From Acidobacterium sp. (GTDB lineage Bacteria; Acidobacteriota; Terriglobia; Terriglobales; Acidobacteriaceae): 35,416 bases of DNA. A model generated the notes under the pieces. The model had not been told where the DNA came from. It did not search any database and saw only the letters and a program-made list of their open reading frames with translations. The stretch is from assembly GCA_027315385.1 (NCBI GenBank), contig DAHUYD010000177.1:1-35416 (forward strand), read 5' to 3'. Each line of letters begins with the position of its first letter. Positions within the stretch are counted from its first letter, which is position 1. This document shows positions 24,144 to 32,452 of this stretch, piece by piece. The translations under genes and the position numbers were made by a program.

Positions 24144-27100
24144 ATGAGGCTTATGCGGAAGAGACACTGCGAAACGCGGACCTGGGCATCCTGCGAATTC
24201 CCCTGCCTGAGGCGGATTTTGGCGGCAGCATCTGCCACGGCGTTGACGCTCATTCTGGGAGCGGCCAGCGCGGCGGCTCAGGTCGGCACGACCACCGTTC
24301 AGGGCACCGTCTATCGTGCCGACGGAGCCCCGGCCAGCGGCACCGTGCTGGTAAGCTGGAACGCTTTCACGACCCCGCAAAATCAGGCGATAGCAGCGGG
24401 CAGCGAAAGCGCCACCATCGCGCCGGACGGGTTCCTCAGCGTCAATCTGACGCCGAACACCGGGGCGCTGCCGGCGGGCAGCTACTACACGGCTGTCTAT
24501 CACCTGAATGACGGCACCGTATATCCGGAATACTGGGTGGTGCCGGCTGCGGGCACCGTCGCGGTCGCGGCAGTGCGCGCGCAGCTTCAGCCCTCCACGA
24601 TTGCGGTGGCTTCCGCCGTAACGCCCTCCTATGTGCAGCAGGCGGTGTCGTCCCTCGGCGCAACCTATCTGCCGCTGAGCGGCGGCACGCTGAACGGAGC
24701 GCTCACGCTCAGCGGCGATCCCTCCGGGCAGACCCAGGCGGCTACCAAGCATTACGTCGATCAGTCCACGGCGCAGAGCCTGCCGCTCTCCGGCGGAACC
24801 CTCTCCGGGCCTGTCATCGCTCCCGTGCTCTTCGCGAAAAGGCTGGAGGGCCGCCAGTATTCCGACCAGGCGCAATCCTCGCCCGGCAGCAATGATGGCA
24901 TCGTCAAGTCCATGCAGGATTGCGCCAACTATCCATACGCCTGCCAGGTGGTGGCCCCCGCGCTCTACGCCCAGACGGAGGCGCAGCCCTGGGGTGGTTC
25001 GTATCAGTGGAACAGCAGCACTTTTTACCCGAATGCTGCAAATGGTCCTGCCTATGGCCAGCCCACCGGATGCGTCGAGGATTTACGGTTCGGCGGCCCA
25101 CAATGGGTATGCAACGGCGCCGAATTACCGCCATCATGGGCAGGTGCCGGGGCTAACGGTCCAGTGATGGGAGCGTCCTTTTCCCAGTACAGCACCCAGT
25201 ACACCAACAGCTCCTACTTCCAGGTGCCTCCGGCACTGACTCTCAACGCTTACAACTATGCCGGAACCTACTGGGACAGCTACCAAGCGCAGTTCCCGGC
25301 CCTGAACATCTATCAGGTGAACGACTCCCCGGCTGCGACGTACGGGATCAACATCAATCAGTTTGCCAACGCTGTCGGTGACACGATTCCGGTCGAGATC
25401 GAGCACTTCCAGCGCGGCGGCATGTCGTCGGGCGACAGCGAAGGCCTGGAAAACCGCATCACGATGGAAGAGTCTGTCGATGTTTACCGGGGTACTGTCA
25501 ACAGCATGACGAACCAGACCGGATCGTCGCAGACCTGCTTCGGCCCCTGCACCATCTTCAGCACCACCCAGACCCAGGGGTACAAAGGCGATCTGGGCGA
25601 TGGTCTGGTAAACATCGACCTGACCCAGGCGGATTCAAGCGGCTACATCTCGCTGATTGCAGCGGGTCCGAACAACACAACTGAAGTGCAATGCGCGGGA
25701 TGCGACTGGGACTCCAAATACGGAGATTCTTCCGCAGCTACCACACTCTCGGCTACCGTCAATGAGCCTGCCAGTGTGAATCCTTTGCAGCCCGGCACCA
25801 ACGTGACCATCTCGGTGGTGAGTAGCGCCGGATTCACTGCGGGCGGAAACGCCTGTCTGGTCGATGGGTCGGGAACGCGATGGGAAACCGAGCCAATCAC
25901 CTCGGTGGGAGCCAACACCCTCACTCTCGGGGTGCTCAGGCACTCGTTCCAGGCCGGCAGTACCGTGGCTGAGGGCGGCATGGCCTGTATGGGCATCGAG
26001 ATGACGGCAGACGAAGTTGGTCCCGGATATCCCGTTGCGAACGTCACCGTCAGCGGCGGTTCCGGCATGACACCGGGAACCTATCCGCTGACGTTCTCAG
26101 GCAGCAACCCCTGCGGCGGTAATACAGGATCGCTGCCGTGCGGAGGAGGCGCGTCGGGAAATCTGATCGTCACGTCCGGCACATCGGCTTATGTGGCAAT
26201 GACCTCGTATGGGAACGGGTATACCTCCGCTCCTGCTGTCAGTGCGTCACCGGGAGGCACGGCTCCCGCGCTGACTGCGGTCCTGTCCACGGCGAACAGT
26301 CTGAACGGCGAGTGGGTCCAGGCAGGATATAACGCGAAAAATGTTATCCGCACGGTGTGGCCCATCGCCTGGAACACTGCGGGAGGGACGCTCTATGTCA
26401 ATCCCAGTAATGAAGGCCACACGCTCGGCGGGAACACAAGAGCATATACGCAGATGGGAAGCGGAGGCAGCGTTAGCTGCACCCTCAGCGGAGGAAGCTT
26501 GTCCGCCTGCACGGCCAGCGGCGGCGCGGGCTACAGCCCCGCCGCGGATGCCAGTCATATCCTGCTCAACCAGCCGCAACTGGAGATTTCCGGCCTGACC
26601 TGCGCCACCTATCCGGCCATCTATGTCGCGGCCGTTGCCGGCGGGGGCCTTTCGGGAGTGGGTATCTCCAGCGCCGGGTCAGGCTGCACCGGAACCCCCA
26701 CGGTCACGGTTGTTCCCATGAACGCGTATGCCGTGTACCCGGCGGCTCTCACTCTGAACGTGTGGAACCCGACAACGGGGGCAGTGGACGGCAGCTCGAT
26801 CGCCACCGGCCCTGCAGCGGGAACGTTCAACACCGGCGACACCCTGGAGCAGGAGCACGCTCCCGTTGAGGAGTACACCCTGCAACGGTCGTTCCTTGGA
26901 GGTTTCCAGGGGGGAAGCTATTCGACGCCTGACATGATCTACCTCGGCGGCGCGTCCATGAAGAGCCAGGCTTATGAGACGGTCAATAACCAGAACAACC
27001 CGGCGATCTACGTCAGTTATCCGCTTGCATCGCCCTGGGTCATAGGCAATGACAGAATGACAACTCCCACGGCGTTCGCCTTTGACGGCGCGTGGGGACA

Positions 27101-29090
27101 GGGTTTGTGGTTCCAGCAACCACTGTTCGGAAACGGCGCGGAAGAAGCCCAGCCCGGAATCATCGCCGTGGGGTGCGTTGTGAACGGTGTGGATGTCTGC
27201 ACCGGATGGAACGCCTGGGACATCCTTCTGAATCACGCCAACCAGCAGAACAACGGTGGTGGCCAGGATGTGCTGGAATATAACCCCTCGTCGGAAACCT
27301 GGCAGTGGACCGCCGGGGCCCCCAATCAGGGTGGATTCGGAGCCGCCTGCACGGTCGGGTTCAGCGCCGGCGGATTCTCCGGCGCCTGCGGCGGCCAGGC
27401 CTGGACGTTCGATCCCTCCGGCGATCTGCTCCTCTCCGGCTCCATGCGCGCTCAGGGCGCAATCATGGGCGCCACCATCAACGGCGAGATCACCGTCGAC
27501 GGCACAACCTACACCACCCTGAACCAGGCATGGACAGCCGCCGCCGCGCAGGCAAACGCCACGGGCGAGGACCAGACGATTCGCCTGGGCCCGGGCACTT
27601 TCGCGGTATCGGCCACGCTCGCGGAGCCCACCAGCGGCGTCTGTGTGAACCTGCTTGGCTCGGCCGGCGCCACCGTAAACGCCGACAGCGCGCAGGTAGC
27701 CACAACTCTCACCGTGCCCGGCTCCCTTGGCGGCGACCTCATTTCGCTGGGCAATGCGCAGCAGGCCCAGGGCTGCACTTTCCAGAATCTCAACGTTCTC
27801 GCAAATGACCACGCCACCCATGCCTTCGAGTTCCAGTGGTTCCGCGGGTTGCTCATCGAAAACGTCGCCGTCAACGACACCAGCTCGGATGGCATCGTCC
27901 TCGGAGAGGAAACCACCTCCTCCGGGCATCAGTCCAACTTCCTGCTGCGCAATGTCACGGTGAGCTATTCCGCCGCCGCCTTCACCCCGGCGAACCGGCC
28001 GAACTACGGCATTCACATCGAGAAGACCGCGATCGACAGCGCAATCGACGACGTCACCGTGCGCAACGCGCTTACCGCCGCGGTATACAACGAGGGCACC
28101 GGGAACACCGGCTACCTGATCCACGGTTTCGGCTATCCGTACACCTGCACCACCGCGCCCTGCATGAACAACGCCTCTTCCTCCACGGCCGCCAATGCCT
28201 CGTACGCTGCCAGCTACGTCATCTACGACACCGGCGGCGGCGGCACCGAGTGGACCGATACTTACATCGACAGTCCCTCTGTCGCCGGCATCTACGTGGG
28301 GGCCAACGGCGTCTCCGTCGAGGGCGGGCACATCCAGTGGCCGGATCTGACCAGCTTCCCTGCGGCCAATCTGGCCTACGTCGCCTCCAGCGTCACTAAC
28401 AACCTGCTTATCGGAGATGTTAGTTGCCTGGGCATGGCGAGCGGAACCAACTGGATCACTTACGCCGGAGCCGCGGGCAATCCGCCCACCTTCTCCAGCG
28501 TCCATCACCTCACCGGGTGCGGCAATTACTATCAGGCGCTGGAACCCGCCGTGACGACCGGCTTCTCCTCGGGCGGCGCCAACGTCAACGACCCCACCGG
28601 CGCGGTGCCGCGGGTCTGGGCCGCGCCCCTGGCCGCCGCTTCCACCGATGCGGCGTACTCGGCGCAGATGTACACCGGCTATCAGGGCGACGTCTTCCAG
28701 GCTCACTTCTCCGGCGTGAATCCGTTCTTCAACATCACCTCCCAGGGCACCATCCGCTCGAGCGGCGGCCTTGCCCTCAGCACGATCCTCAACACCGCTT
28801 CCGCGCTCACGCTCACCGCGGCCAACAGGAACGTAATCGCCAACGCCGCCGCCGGCGCGCAGACCATTACGCTGCCCAGTTGCTACACGCCGCTGCCGGA
28901 CAAGAGCTCGCCCACGGGTCTCGAGTTCACCGTCATCAAGTCCGACACGTCGTCGAACGCGGTGACGCTCCAGACGGTGAGCTCGCAGAACATTAATTAT
29001 CTCGGCGTCTCCGCGCAGAACCTCGCGATGACCTCGCCCGGCAAACGCACGCTGATCTGCGGGCCCGACTACAACTGGTATGCGTACTGA
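24144..29090 (+). CDS. Giant phage tail-fibre/tail-spike-like protein with pectin-lyase-like domain
   Basis: A 1648-residue protein. Residues 1-50 look like a Sec signal peptide (LALTLILGAASAAAQ type end). An Ig-like head follows (TVQGTVYRADGAPASGTVLV). At about 170-225 are two phage fibre repeats, LPLSGGTLNGALTLSGDP with AATKHYVDQ, then LPLSGGTLSGP. A long Gly/Ser/Thr-rich middle holds motifs such as YGNGYTSAPAVSASPGG. From about 1115 to 1450 there is a right-handed beta-helix-like domain (TTYTTLNQAWTAA, IRLGPGTF, NLNVLANDHATHAFEFQ), and the tail ends in a fibre-like cap. It probably binds or cuts a surface polysaccharide. The start is uncertain: ATG at 24144 or 24153, or upstream within the terminator at 24075. 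It lies just after a terminator and nine bases before the terminase. Confidence 0.75.
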   Translation: MRLMRKRHCETRTWASCEFPCLRRILAAASATALTLILGAASAAAQVGTTTVQGTVYRADGAPASGTVLVSWNAFTTPQNQAIAAGSESATIAPDGFLSVNLTPNTGALPAGSYYTAVYHLNDGTVYPEYWVVPAAGTVAVAAVRAQLQPSTIAVASAVTPSYVQQAVSSLGATYLPLSGGTLNGALTLSGDPSGQTQAATKHYVDQSTAQSLPLSGGTLSGPVIAPVLFAKRLEGRQYSDQAQSSPGSNDGIVKSMQDCANYPYACQVVAPALYAQTEAQPWGGSYQWNSSTFYPNAANGPAYGQPTGCVEDLRFGGPQWVCNGAELPPSWAGAGANGPVMGASFSQYSTQYTNSSYFQVPPALTLNAYNYAGTYWDSYQAQFPALNIYQVNDSPAATYGININQFANAVGDTIPVEIEHFQRGGMSSGDSEGLENRITMEESVDVYRGTVNSMTNQTGSSQTCFGPCTIFSTTQTQGYKGDLGDGLVNIDLTQADSSGYISLIAAGPNNTTEVQCAGCDWDSKYGDSSAATTLSATVNEPASVNPLQPGTNVTISVVSSAGFTAGGNACLVDGSGTRWETEPITSVGANTLTLGVLRHSFQAGSTVAEGGMACMGIEMTADEVGPGYPVANVTVSGGSGMTPGTYPLTFSGSNPCGGNTGSLPCGGGASGNLIVTSGTSAYVAMTSYGNGYTSAPAVSASPGGTAPALTAVLSTANSLNGEWVQAGYNAKNVIRTVWPIAWNTAGGTLYVNPSNEGHTLGGNTRAYTQMGSGGSVSCTLSGGSLSACTASGGAGYSPAADASHILLNQPQLEISGLTCATYPAIYVAAVAGGGLSGVGISSAGSGCTGTPTVTVVPMNAYAVYPAALTLNVWNPTTGAVDGSSIATGPAAGTFNTGDTLEQEHAPVEEYTLQRSFLGGFQGGSYSTPDMIYLGGASMKSQAYETVNNQNNPAIYVSYPLASPWVIGNDRMTTPTAFAFDGAWGQGLWFQQPLFGNGAEEAQPGIIAVGCVVNGVDVCTGWNAWDILLNHANQQNNGGGQDVLEYNPSSETWQWTAGAPNQGGFGAACTVGFSAGGFSGACGGQAWTFDPSGDLLLSGSMRAQGAIMGATINGEITVDGTTYTTLNQAWTAAAAQANATGEDQTIRLGPGTFAVSATLAEPTSGVCVNLLGSAGATVNADSAQVATTLTVPGSLGGDLISLGNAQQAQGCTFQNLNVLANDHATHAFEFQWFRGLLIENVAVNDTSSDGIVLGEETTSSGHQSNFLLRNVTVSYSAAAFTPANRPNYGIHIEKTAIDSAIDDVTVRNALTAAVYNEGTGNTGYLIHGFGYPYTCTTAPCMNNASSSTAANASYAASYVIYDTGGGGTEWTDTYIDSPSVAGIYVGANGVSVEGGHIQWPDLTSFPAANLAYVASSVTNNLLIGDVSCLGMASGTNWITYAGAAGNPPTFSSVHHLTGCGNYYQALEPAVTTGFSSGGANVNDPTGAVPRVWAAPLAAASTDAAYSAQMYTGYQGDVFQAHFSGVNPFFNITSQGTIRSSGGLALSTILNTASALTLTAANRNVIANAAAGAQTITLPSCYTPLPDKSSPTGLEFTVIKSDTSSNAVTLQTVSSQNINYLGVSAQNLAMTSPGKRTLICGPDYNWYAY

Positions 29091-29099
29091 GCGGGACGC

Positions 29100-30590
29100 A
29101 TGTCGGAGTTTGGCATCGGATCGAGGGAGGACCTCGTCCGCCTGGGCCGGAACATGGATGAAAGCGTGGAGAGTGCGCTGGCCCTGACGGAAGATGTTCT
29201 GAAAATCAGAGACAGGCTGGGGAGAATGATCCCCCTGAAAGCGAACCGCGCCCAGAGACAGTACGCGCATGATGCCTGGCGAAGGAATCGCAACATCGTC
29301 CTGAAGGCGCGCCAGGTGGGCATCACTACCTGGATTGCGGGGAGGTTCTTTCTGAAGACGATCACCCATCCCGGCACCACGACCGTGCAGGCGGCGCATA
29401 CCCAGGAGGCGGCGGAAGACATCTTTCGCATCGTCCACCGCTTCCTGAACCGGCTGCCCGGGCCGCTGCGGCAGGGCGCGCTGAAGGGAGCAAAGTGCAG
29501 CGCGCAGCGGATCGTTTTCCCGGCGCTCGACAGCGAGTATCTGGTGGAAACCGCCGGCGACCGCAACGCCGGCCGGGGGCTCACCATCACCAACCTGCAC
29601 TGCACCGAACTGGCCCGCTGGCCCGGCGACCCGGAAGAAACGCTCGCCGGCCTGCGCGCCACGCTCGCCCCGGAAGCAGAGCTGGCGATGGAATCCACTC
29701 CCGACGGGGCGTCGGGATGCTTCTGGAGAGAGTGGCGGGAGGCGGAGAAGACAGGCGCCAAACGCCACTTCTTTCCGTGGTGGATTGAGCCGGCCTACAC
29801 GGCGGACCCGGTGGACGAGGGCTCGCTGACTGCGGACGAACGGCTCCTGCGCGACGCCGGAACGCTGACGCTCGCGCAAATCGGCTATCGCAGGCTTCTT
29901 CACGAGAACTTCCGCGGCCTTGACCGCCAGGAGTACGCCGAGGATCCCGAATCGTGCTTCCTGGCGAGCGGCAGCTGCTGGTTTGAGACGGCCTCGATCG
30001 ACGAGCGTCTGCGCTCCGTTCCGGCTCCGGTCGAAAAGCGGCGCGACCTGTGGATCTGGGCGCCCCCGCAGCCGGGCCGGCGGTATCTGGTGGCCGTCGA
30101 TCCCGCCGCAGGTTCGCCGGACGGCGACTACTCCGCCGTCCAGGTGATCGACCGCGAGCGGGGGCTGCAGTGCGCCGAGCTGCGCACGCATCTCTCGCCG
30201 CTGGAGACCGCAATGGCCGCGGCCGATCTGGCGCGGGAGTACAACCAGGCGCTGCTGGCCGTGGAGCGCAACAACCACGGCCACGCGGTGCTCGCGTATT
30301 TGCATTCAACGTGCCATTACGAGCGCATCTACCGCGGCGCCGACGGGCTGGAGGGATGGCTGACCTCCGCCTGCAGCCGCCCCGGCATGATCGCCGGTAT
30401 GGGCGCCGCCCTGGTCGACACGCCCTCGCTCTTCCTGAGCGAGCGCCTGCTGCGCGAGTGCCGCGCCTTCGTGCGCGGAGCGGGCGGCAACGGAGGCGCT
30501 GCCCCCGGCGAGCACGACGACTGCGTGATCGCCATGGCGCTGGCGCTCGCGGTACTGAAGGAACAGTGCGGCGCGAAACAGTTGCAGTAG
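29100..30590 (+). CDS. Phage terminase large subunit
   Basis: This is the ATP-driven DNA packaging motor and nuclease. The modified Walker A KARQVGITT is at 69-77, the Walker B glutamate is Glu170 in LHCTE, and the coupling motif EST at 198-200. The RNase H-like nuclease acidic residues are Asp334 in VAVDPAAG, Glu389 in LAVERNNHG and Asp473/474 in EHDDC. All are present, so it looks functional. It has 496 residues. It follows the fibre gene by nine bases; no small subunit gene is visible upstream. The C-terminus ends 34 bases before the kinase gene. Confidence 0.92.
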   Translation: MSEFGIGSREDLVRLGRNMDESVESALALTEDVLKIRDRLGRMIPLKANRAQRQYAHDAWRRNRNIVLKARQVGITTWIAGRFFLKTITHPGTTTVQAAHTQEAAEDIFRIVHRFLNRLPGPLRQGALKGAKCSAQRIVFPALDSEYLVETAGDRNAGRGLTITNLHCTELARWPGDPEETLAGLRATLAPEAELAMESTPDGASGCFWREWREAEKTGAKRHFFPWWIEPAYTADPVDEGSLTADERLLRDAGTLTLAQIGYRRLLHENFRGLDRQEYAEDPESCFLASGSCWFETASIDERLRSVPAPVEKRRDLWIWAPPQPGRRYLVAVDPAAGSPDGDYSAVQVIDRERGLQCAELRTHLSPLETAMAAADLAREYNQALLAVERNNHGHAVLAYLHSTCHYERIYRGADGLEGWLTSACSRPGMIAGMGAALVDTPSLFLSERLLRECRAFVRGAGGNGGAAPGEHDDCVIAMALALAVLKEQCGAKQLQ

Positions 30591-30592
30591 CA

Positions 30593-30611
30593 TGAGGGTT
30601 CGGAGCCCTCA
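30593..30611. other. Small hairpin between terminase and kinase genes
   Basis: TGAGGG (30593-30598) pairs with CCCTCA (30606-30611) around a seven-base loop. It lies in the 34-base gap, just before the GGAGAG ribosome binding site of the kinase. It is too short to be a terminator and has no T-run. It might influence translation of the kinase. Confidence 0.35.
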
Positions 30612-30624
30612 GCCTGGAGAGATC

Positions 30625-31497
30625 ATGGCGGTTCTGGCCATTCAGCAAATCCGGAAGATGCGCGGAGGCGCGCAAAGCCATCTGATGCTCGGCGACGACG
30701 GCAACGCCTGGGTGGTCAAGTTCCAGAACAATCCGCAGCACCTGCGCGTGCTGCCCAACGAGCTGCTGGCCACGCGGCTGGCGGCGACCGTCGGGCTCAC
30801 CGTGCCGGAGTGCGACGTGATTGAGGTGACGCCCTGGCTGATCGAGCGCACCCGCGAACTGGAGATGGAGTTCGGCCAGCGGCGCGAGCCCTGCCGTCCC
30901 GGCCTGCAGTTCGGCTCGCGCCTGGTGGGCGGCCTGATGCCCGGCCATGTGGCCGACTACCTGCCCGAGGATCAGCTTGCCGAGGTGCGCAACCTCGACG
31001 AGTTTGCCGGCATCCTCGCGCTCGATAAGTGGACCTGCAATGCCAACGGCCGCCAGGCTCTCTTCCACCGCAGGGCGCGCGAGCGCCGCTGGTCCGCCGC
31101 CTTCATCGATCAGGGCTTCTGCTTCAATGCCGGCGAGTGGCGCTTTATCGACGCTCCGCTGCGCGGGGTCTGCGCGCGCAACCTTGTGTACCGGGGCGTG
31201 ACCGGCTGGCAGAGCTTCGAGCCGTGGCTCGGCCGCATTGAGGCGCTCGCGCCCGAGCGCGTCTGGGCCATCGCCGAATCTCTGCCGCCCGAATGGTACG
31301 GCGGCGCCGCGGATGTGCTGGAAAAACTGCTGGAGCAGTTGCTGGAGCGGCGCTCGCGCGTCCGCGATCTCATCGCCGCGTTCCGGGACTCCTCCCGCCA
31401 GCCCTTCCCGAACTGGGACCGCGCCCGCGTTTCCGCACCCTCTTCGCAGTTCCCCGCTCCCCATTGGAGCGATAGTGTCAACGGGAGCATCCAGTGA
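30625..31497 (+). CDS. HipA-like kinase (HipA_2 type), phage-borne
   Basis: A protein-kinase-like fold related to HipA toxins. Residues 14-21 (GGAQSHLM) form the nucleotide loop, Lys32 in WVVKF the ATP lysine, Glu46 in NELLATRLA its partner, Asp134 and Asn139/141 in LDKWTCNANGRQ the catalytic loop, and Asp162 in FIDQG the metal ligand. All key residues are there. I prefer the ATG at 30625 with GGAGAG five bases upstream (290 residues); an ATG at 30592 is open too. Its stop overlaps the DUF3037 start (GTGA). The substrate is unknown. No HipB-like antitoxin is adjacent; the DUF3037 protein is the only partner. Confidence 0.8.
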   Translation: MAVLAIQQIRKMRGGAQSHLMLGDDGNAWVVKFQNNPQHLRVLPNELLATRLAATVGLTVPECDVIEVTPWLIERTRELEMEFGQRREPCRPGLQFGSRLVGGLMPGHVADYLPEDQLAEVRNLDEFAGILALDKWTCNANGRQALFHRRARERRWSAAFIDQGFCFNAGEWRFIDAPLRGVCARNLVYRGVTGWQSFEPWLGRIEALAPERVWAIAESLPPEWYGGAADVLEKLLEQLLERRSRVRDLIAAFRDSSRQPFPNWDRARVSAPSSQFPAPHWSDSVNGSIQ

Positions 31498-32336
31498 CCG
31501 GCCGTCTGCCCTGCGAGTTCTTCCTGGTCCGTTACGTGCCGGATCCGGTCAAGAATGAATTCGTCAATATCGGCGTCCTGCTCCGACCCGCCGGCGCGGC
31601 CGGAGCAGCGGCCCCCGAGCTGCGCCTCACCCGCGACTGGTCGCGCGTGCGCTGCATCGATCCCGATGCCGATATCGAAATGCTGGAAGCGCTCGAGTCC
31701 GAAATGCGGCGGCGGCTCGCGGGACAGGACTACGATCTGAAGCCGCTGATGACGGTCATCGAGGACTCCTTCTCGCACCTGCTGCAGCTCACCGGGCCGC
31801 GCGGATGCCTGGTGGAGAATCTGGCCGCCGGGATGGAAGAAACAATGCGCCTCTACGTCGAACCGCGCCGCGAGAAGCGCCGCGCCGCGCTCACCGGGCG
31901 CACCGCCCTGCTGCGCACCATGCGCACCCGTTTCGAACAGGCGCGCGTCTGGGACCTCATGCGCCGGCGCATCGCGGCCTCCGCCTACACCCAGCCCGGC
32001 GACCCGCTCCGGCTCGACTGCGGCTACCGGCCCAATGGCCTCATCCGCATCTTCCACGCCGTCTCGCTCGACACTGACGCGGAGCTGGCCAAGGTGCTCG
32101 CCTTCAGCGCTCCGGCGCTGCGCGCGGGCGTTCAGCGCGTCGAAAGCGCCGAGCTGGAGCTGACCGCGATCGTGGAGCCCCTGCGCAACCCCGAGGGAGA
32201 CGTCCCCGGCGATGCGGATCGCTCCGCGCGATACCGCTTCGGCGTGGAAACGATGGAGGCGGGGCAGATCCGCGTCCTCACCGCCAGCGATCTCGATCGC
32301 GTGGCGGAAACAGCTCGAAAAGAGCTCAGGGTGTGA
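31494..32336 (+). CDS. DUF3037 protein, partner of the HipA-like kinase
   Basis: The N-terminus EFFLVRYVPDPVKNEFVNIGVLL is the hallmark of the DUF3037 family (residues 7-30). The remaining 250 residues are acidic/Arg-rich and helical, with FSHLLQLTGPRGCLV near the middle. It has 280 residues; function is undetermined in the family. The start GTG overlaps the kinase stop, so the two are made in fixed ratio. DUF3037 genes are known to me next to HipA-like kinase genes in many bacteria. Whether it regulates, neutralises or is phosphorylated by the kinase is open. Confidence 0.8.
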   Translation: MTGRLPCEFFLVRYVPDPVKNEFVNIGVLLRPAGAAGAAAPELRLTRDWSRVRCIDPDADIEMLEALESEMRRRLAGQDYDLKPLMTVIEDSFSHLLQLTGPRGCLVENLAAGMEETMRLYVEPRREKRRAALTGRTALLRTMRTRFEQARVWDLMRRRIAASAYTQPGDPLRLDCGYRPNGLIRIFHAVSLDTDAELAKVLAFSAPALRAGVQRVESAELELTAIVEPLRNPEGDVPGDADRSARYRFGVETMEAGQIRVLTASDLDRVAETARKELRV

Positions 32337-32342
32337 GCCGCG

Positions 32343-32391
32343 GCAACCGGCAACTCATAACTTGTAACTTGTAACTTGCAATCAGGCACTC
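32343..32391. repeat. Seven-unit heptad repeat after the kinase/DUF3037 pair
   Basis: Units in 7-bp phase: GCAACCG, GCAACTC, ATAACTT, GTAACTT, GTAACTT, GCAATCA, GGCACTC, giving a GYAACYN consensus. The core agrees with the minus-strand reading GTAACCC of the repeat at 9788. It starts six bases after the DUF3037 stop and ends just before a terminator. Confidence 0.8.
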
Positions 32392-32399
32392 CACACACC

Positions 32400-32431
32400 A
32401 GGCATGGCCTCGCCGCCATGCCTTTTTCTTT
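32400..32431 (+). terminator. Intrinsic terminator ending the kinase/DUF3037 unit
   Basis: A nine-base perfect stem (AGGCATGGC at 32400-32408 with GCCATGCCT at 32415-32423), six-base loop, and TTTTTCTTT. It is followed within six bases by the portal gene ribosome binding site AAGGAG. Transcription from terminase through DUF3037 should largely stop here, implying another promoter or antitermination for the portal operon. Confidence 0.88.
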
Positions 32432-32452
32432 GCCGGAAGGAGCAGAGACGAC

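Noticed and set aside
26679-30305. 1208-codon open frame on the minus strand
   Set aside because: It lies antisense to the fibre and terminase genes and is open only because of GC-rich third positions. Its product is low-complexity and matches no family.
29587-31464. 625-codon minus-strand frame opposite terminase and kinase
   Set aside because: It is the reverse frame of well-supported genes, with no ribosome binding site or motif.
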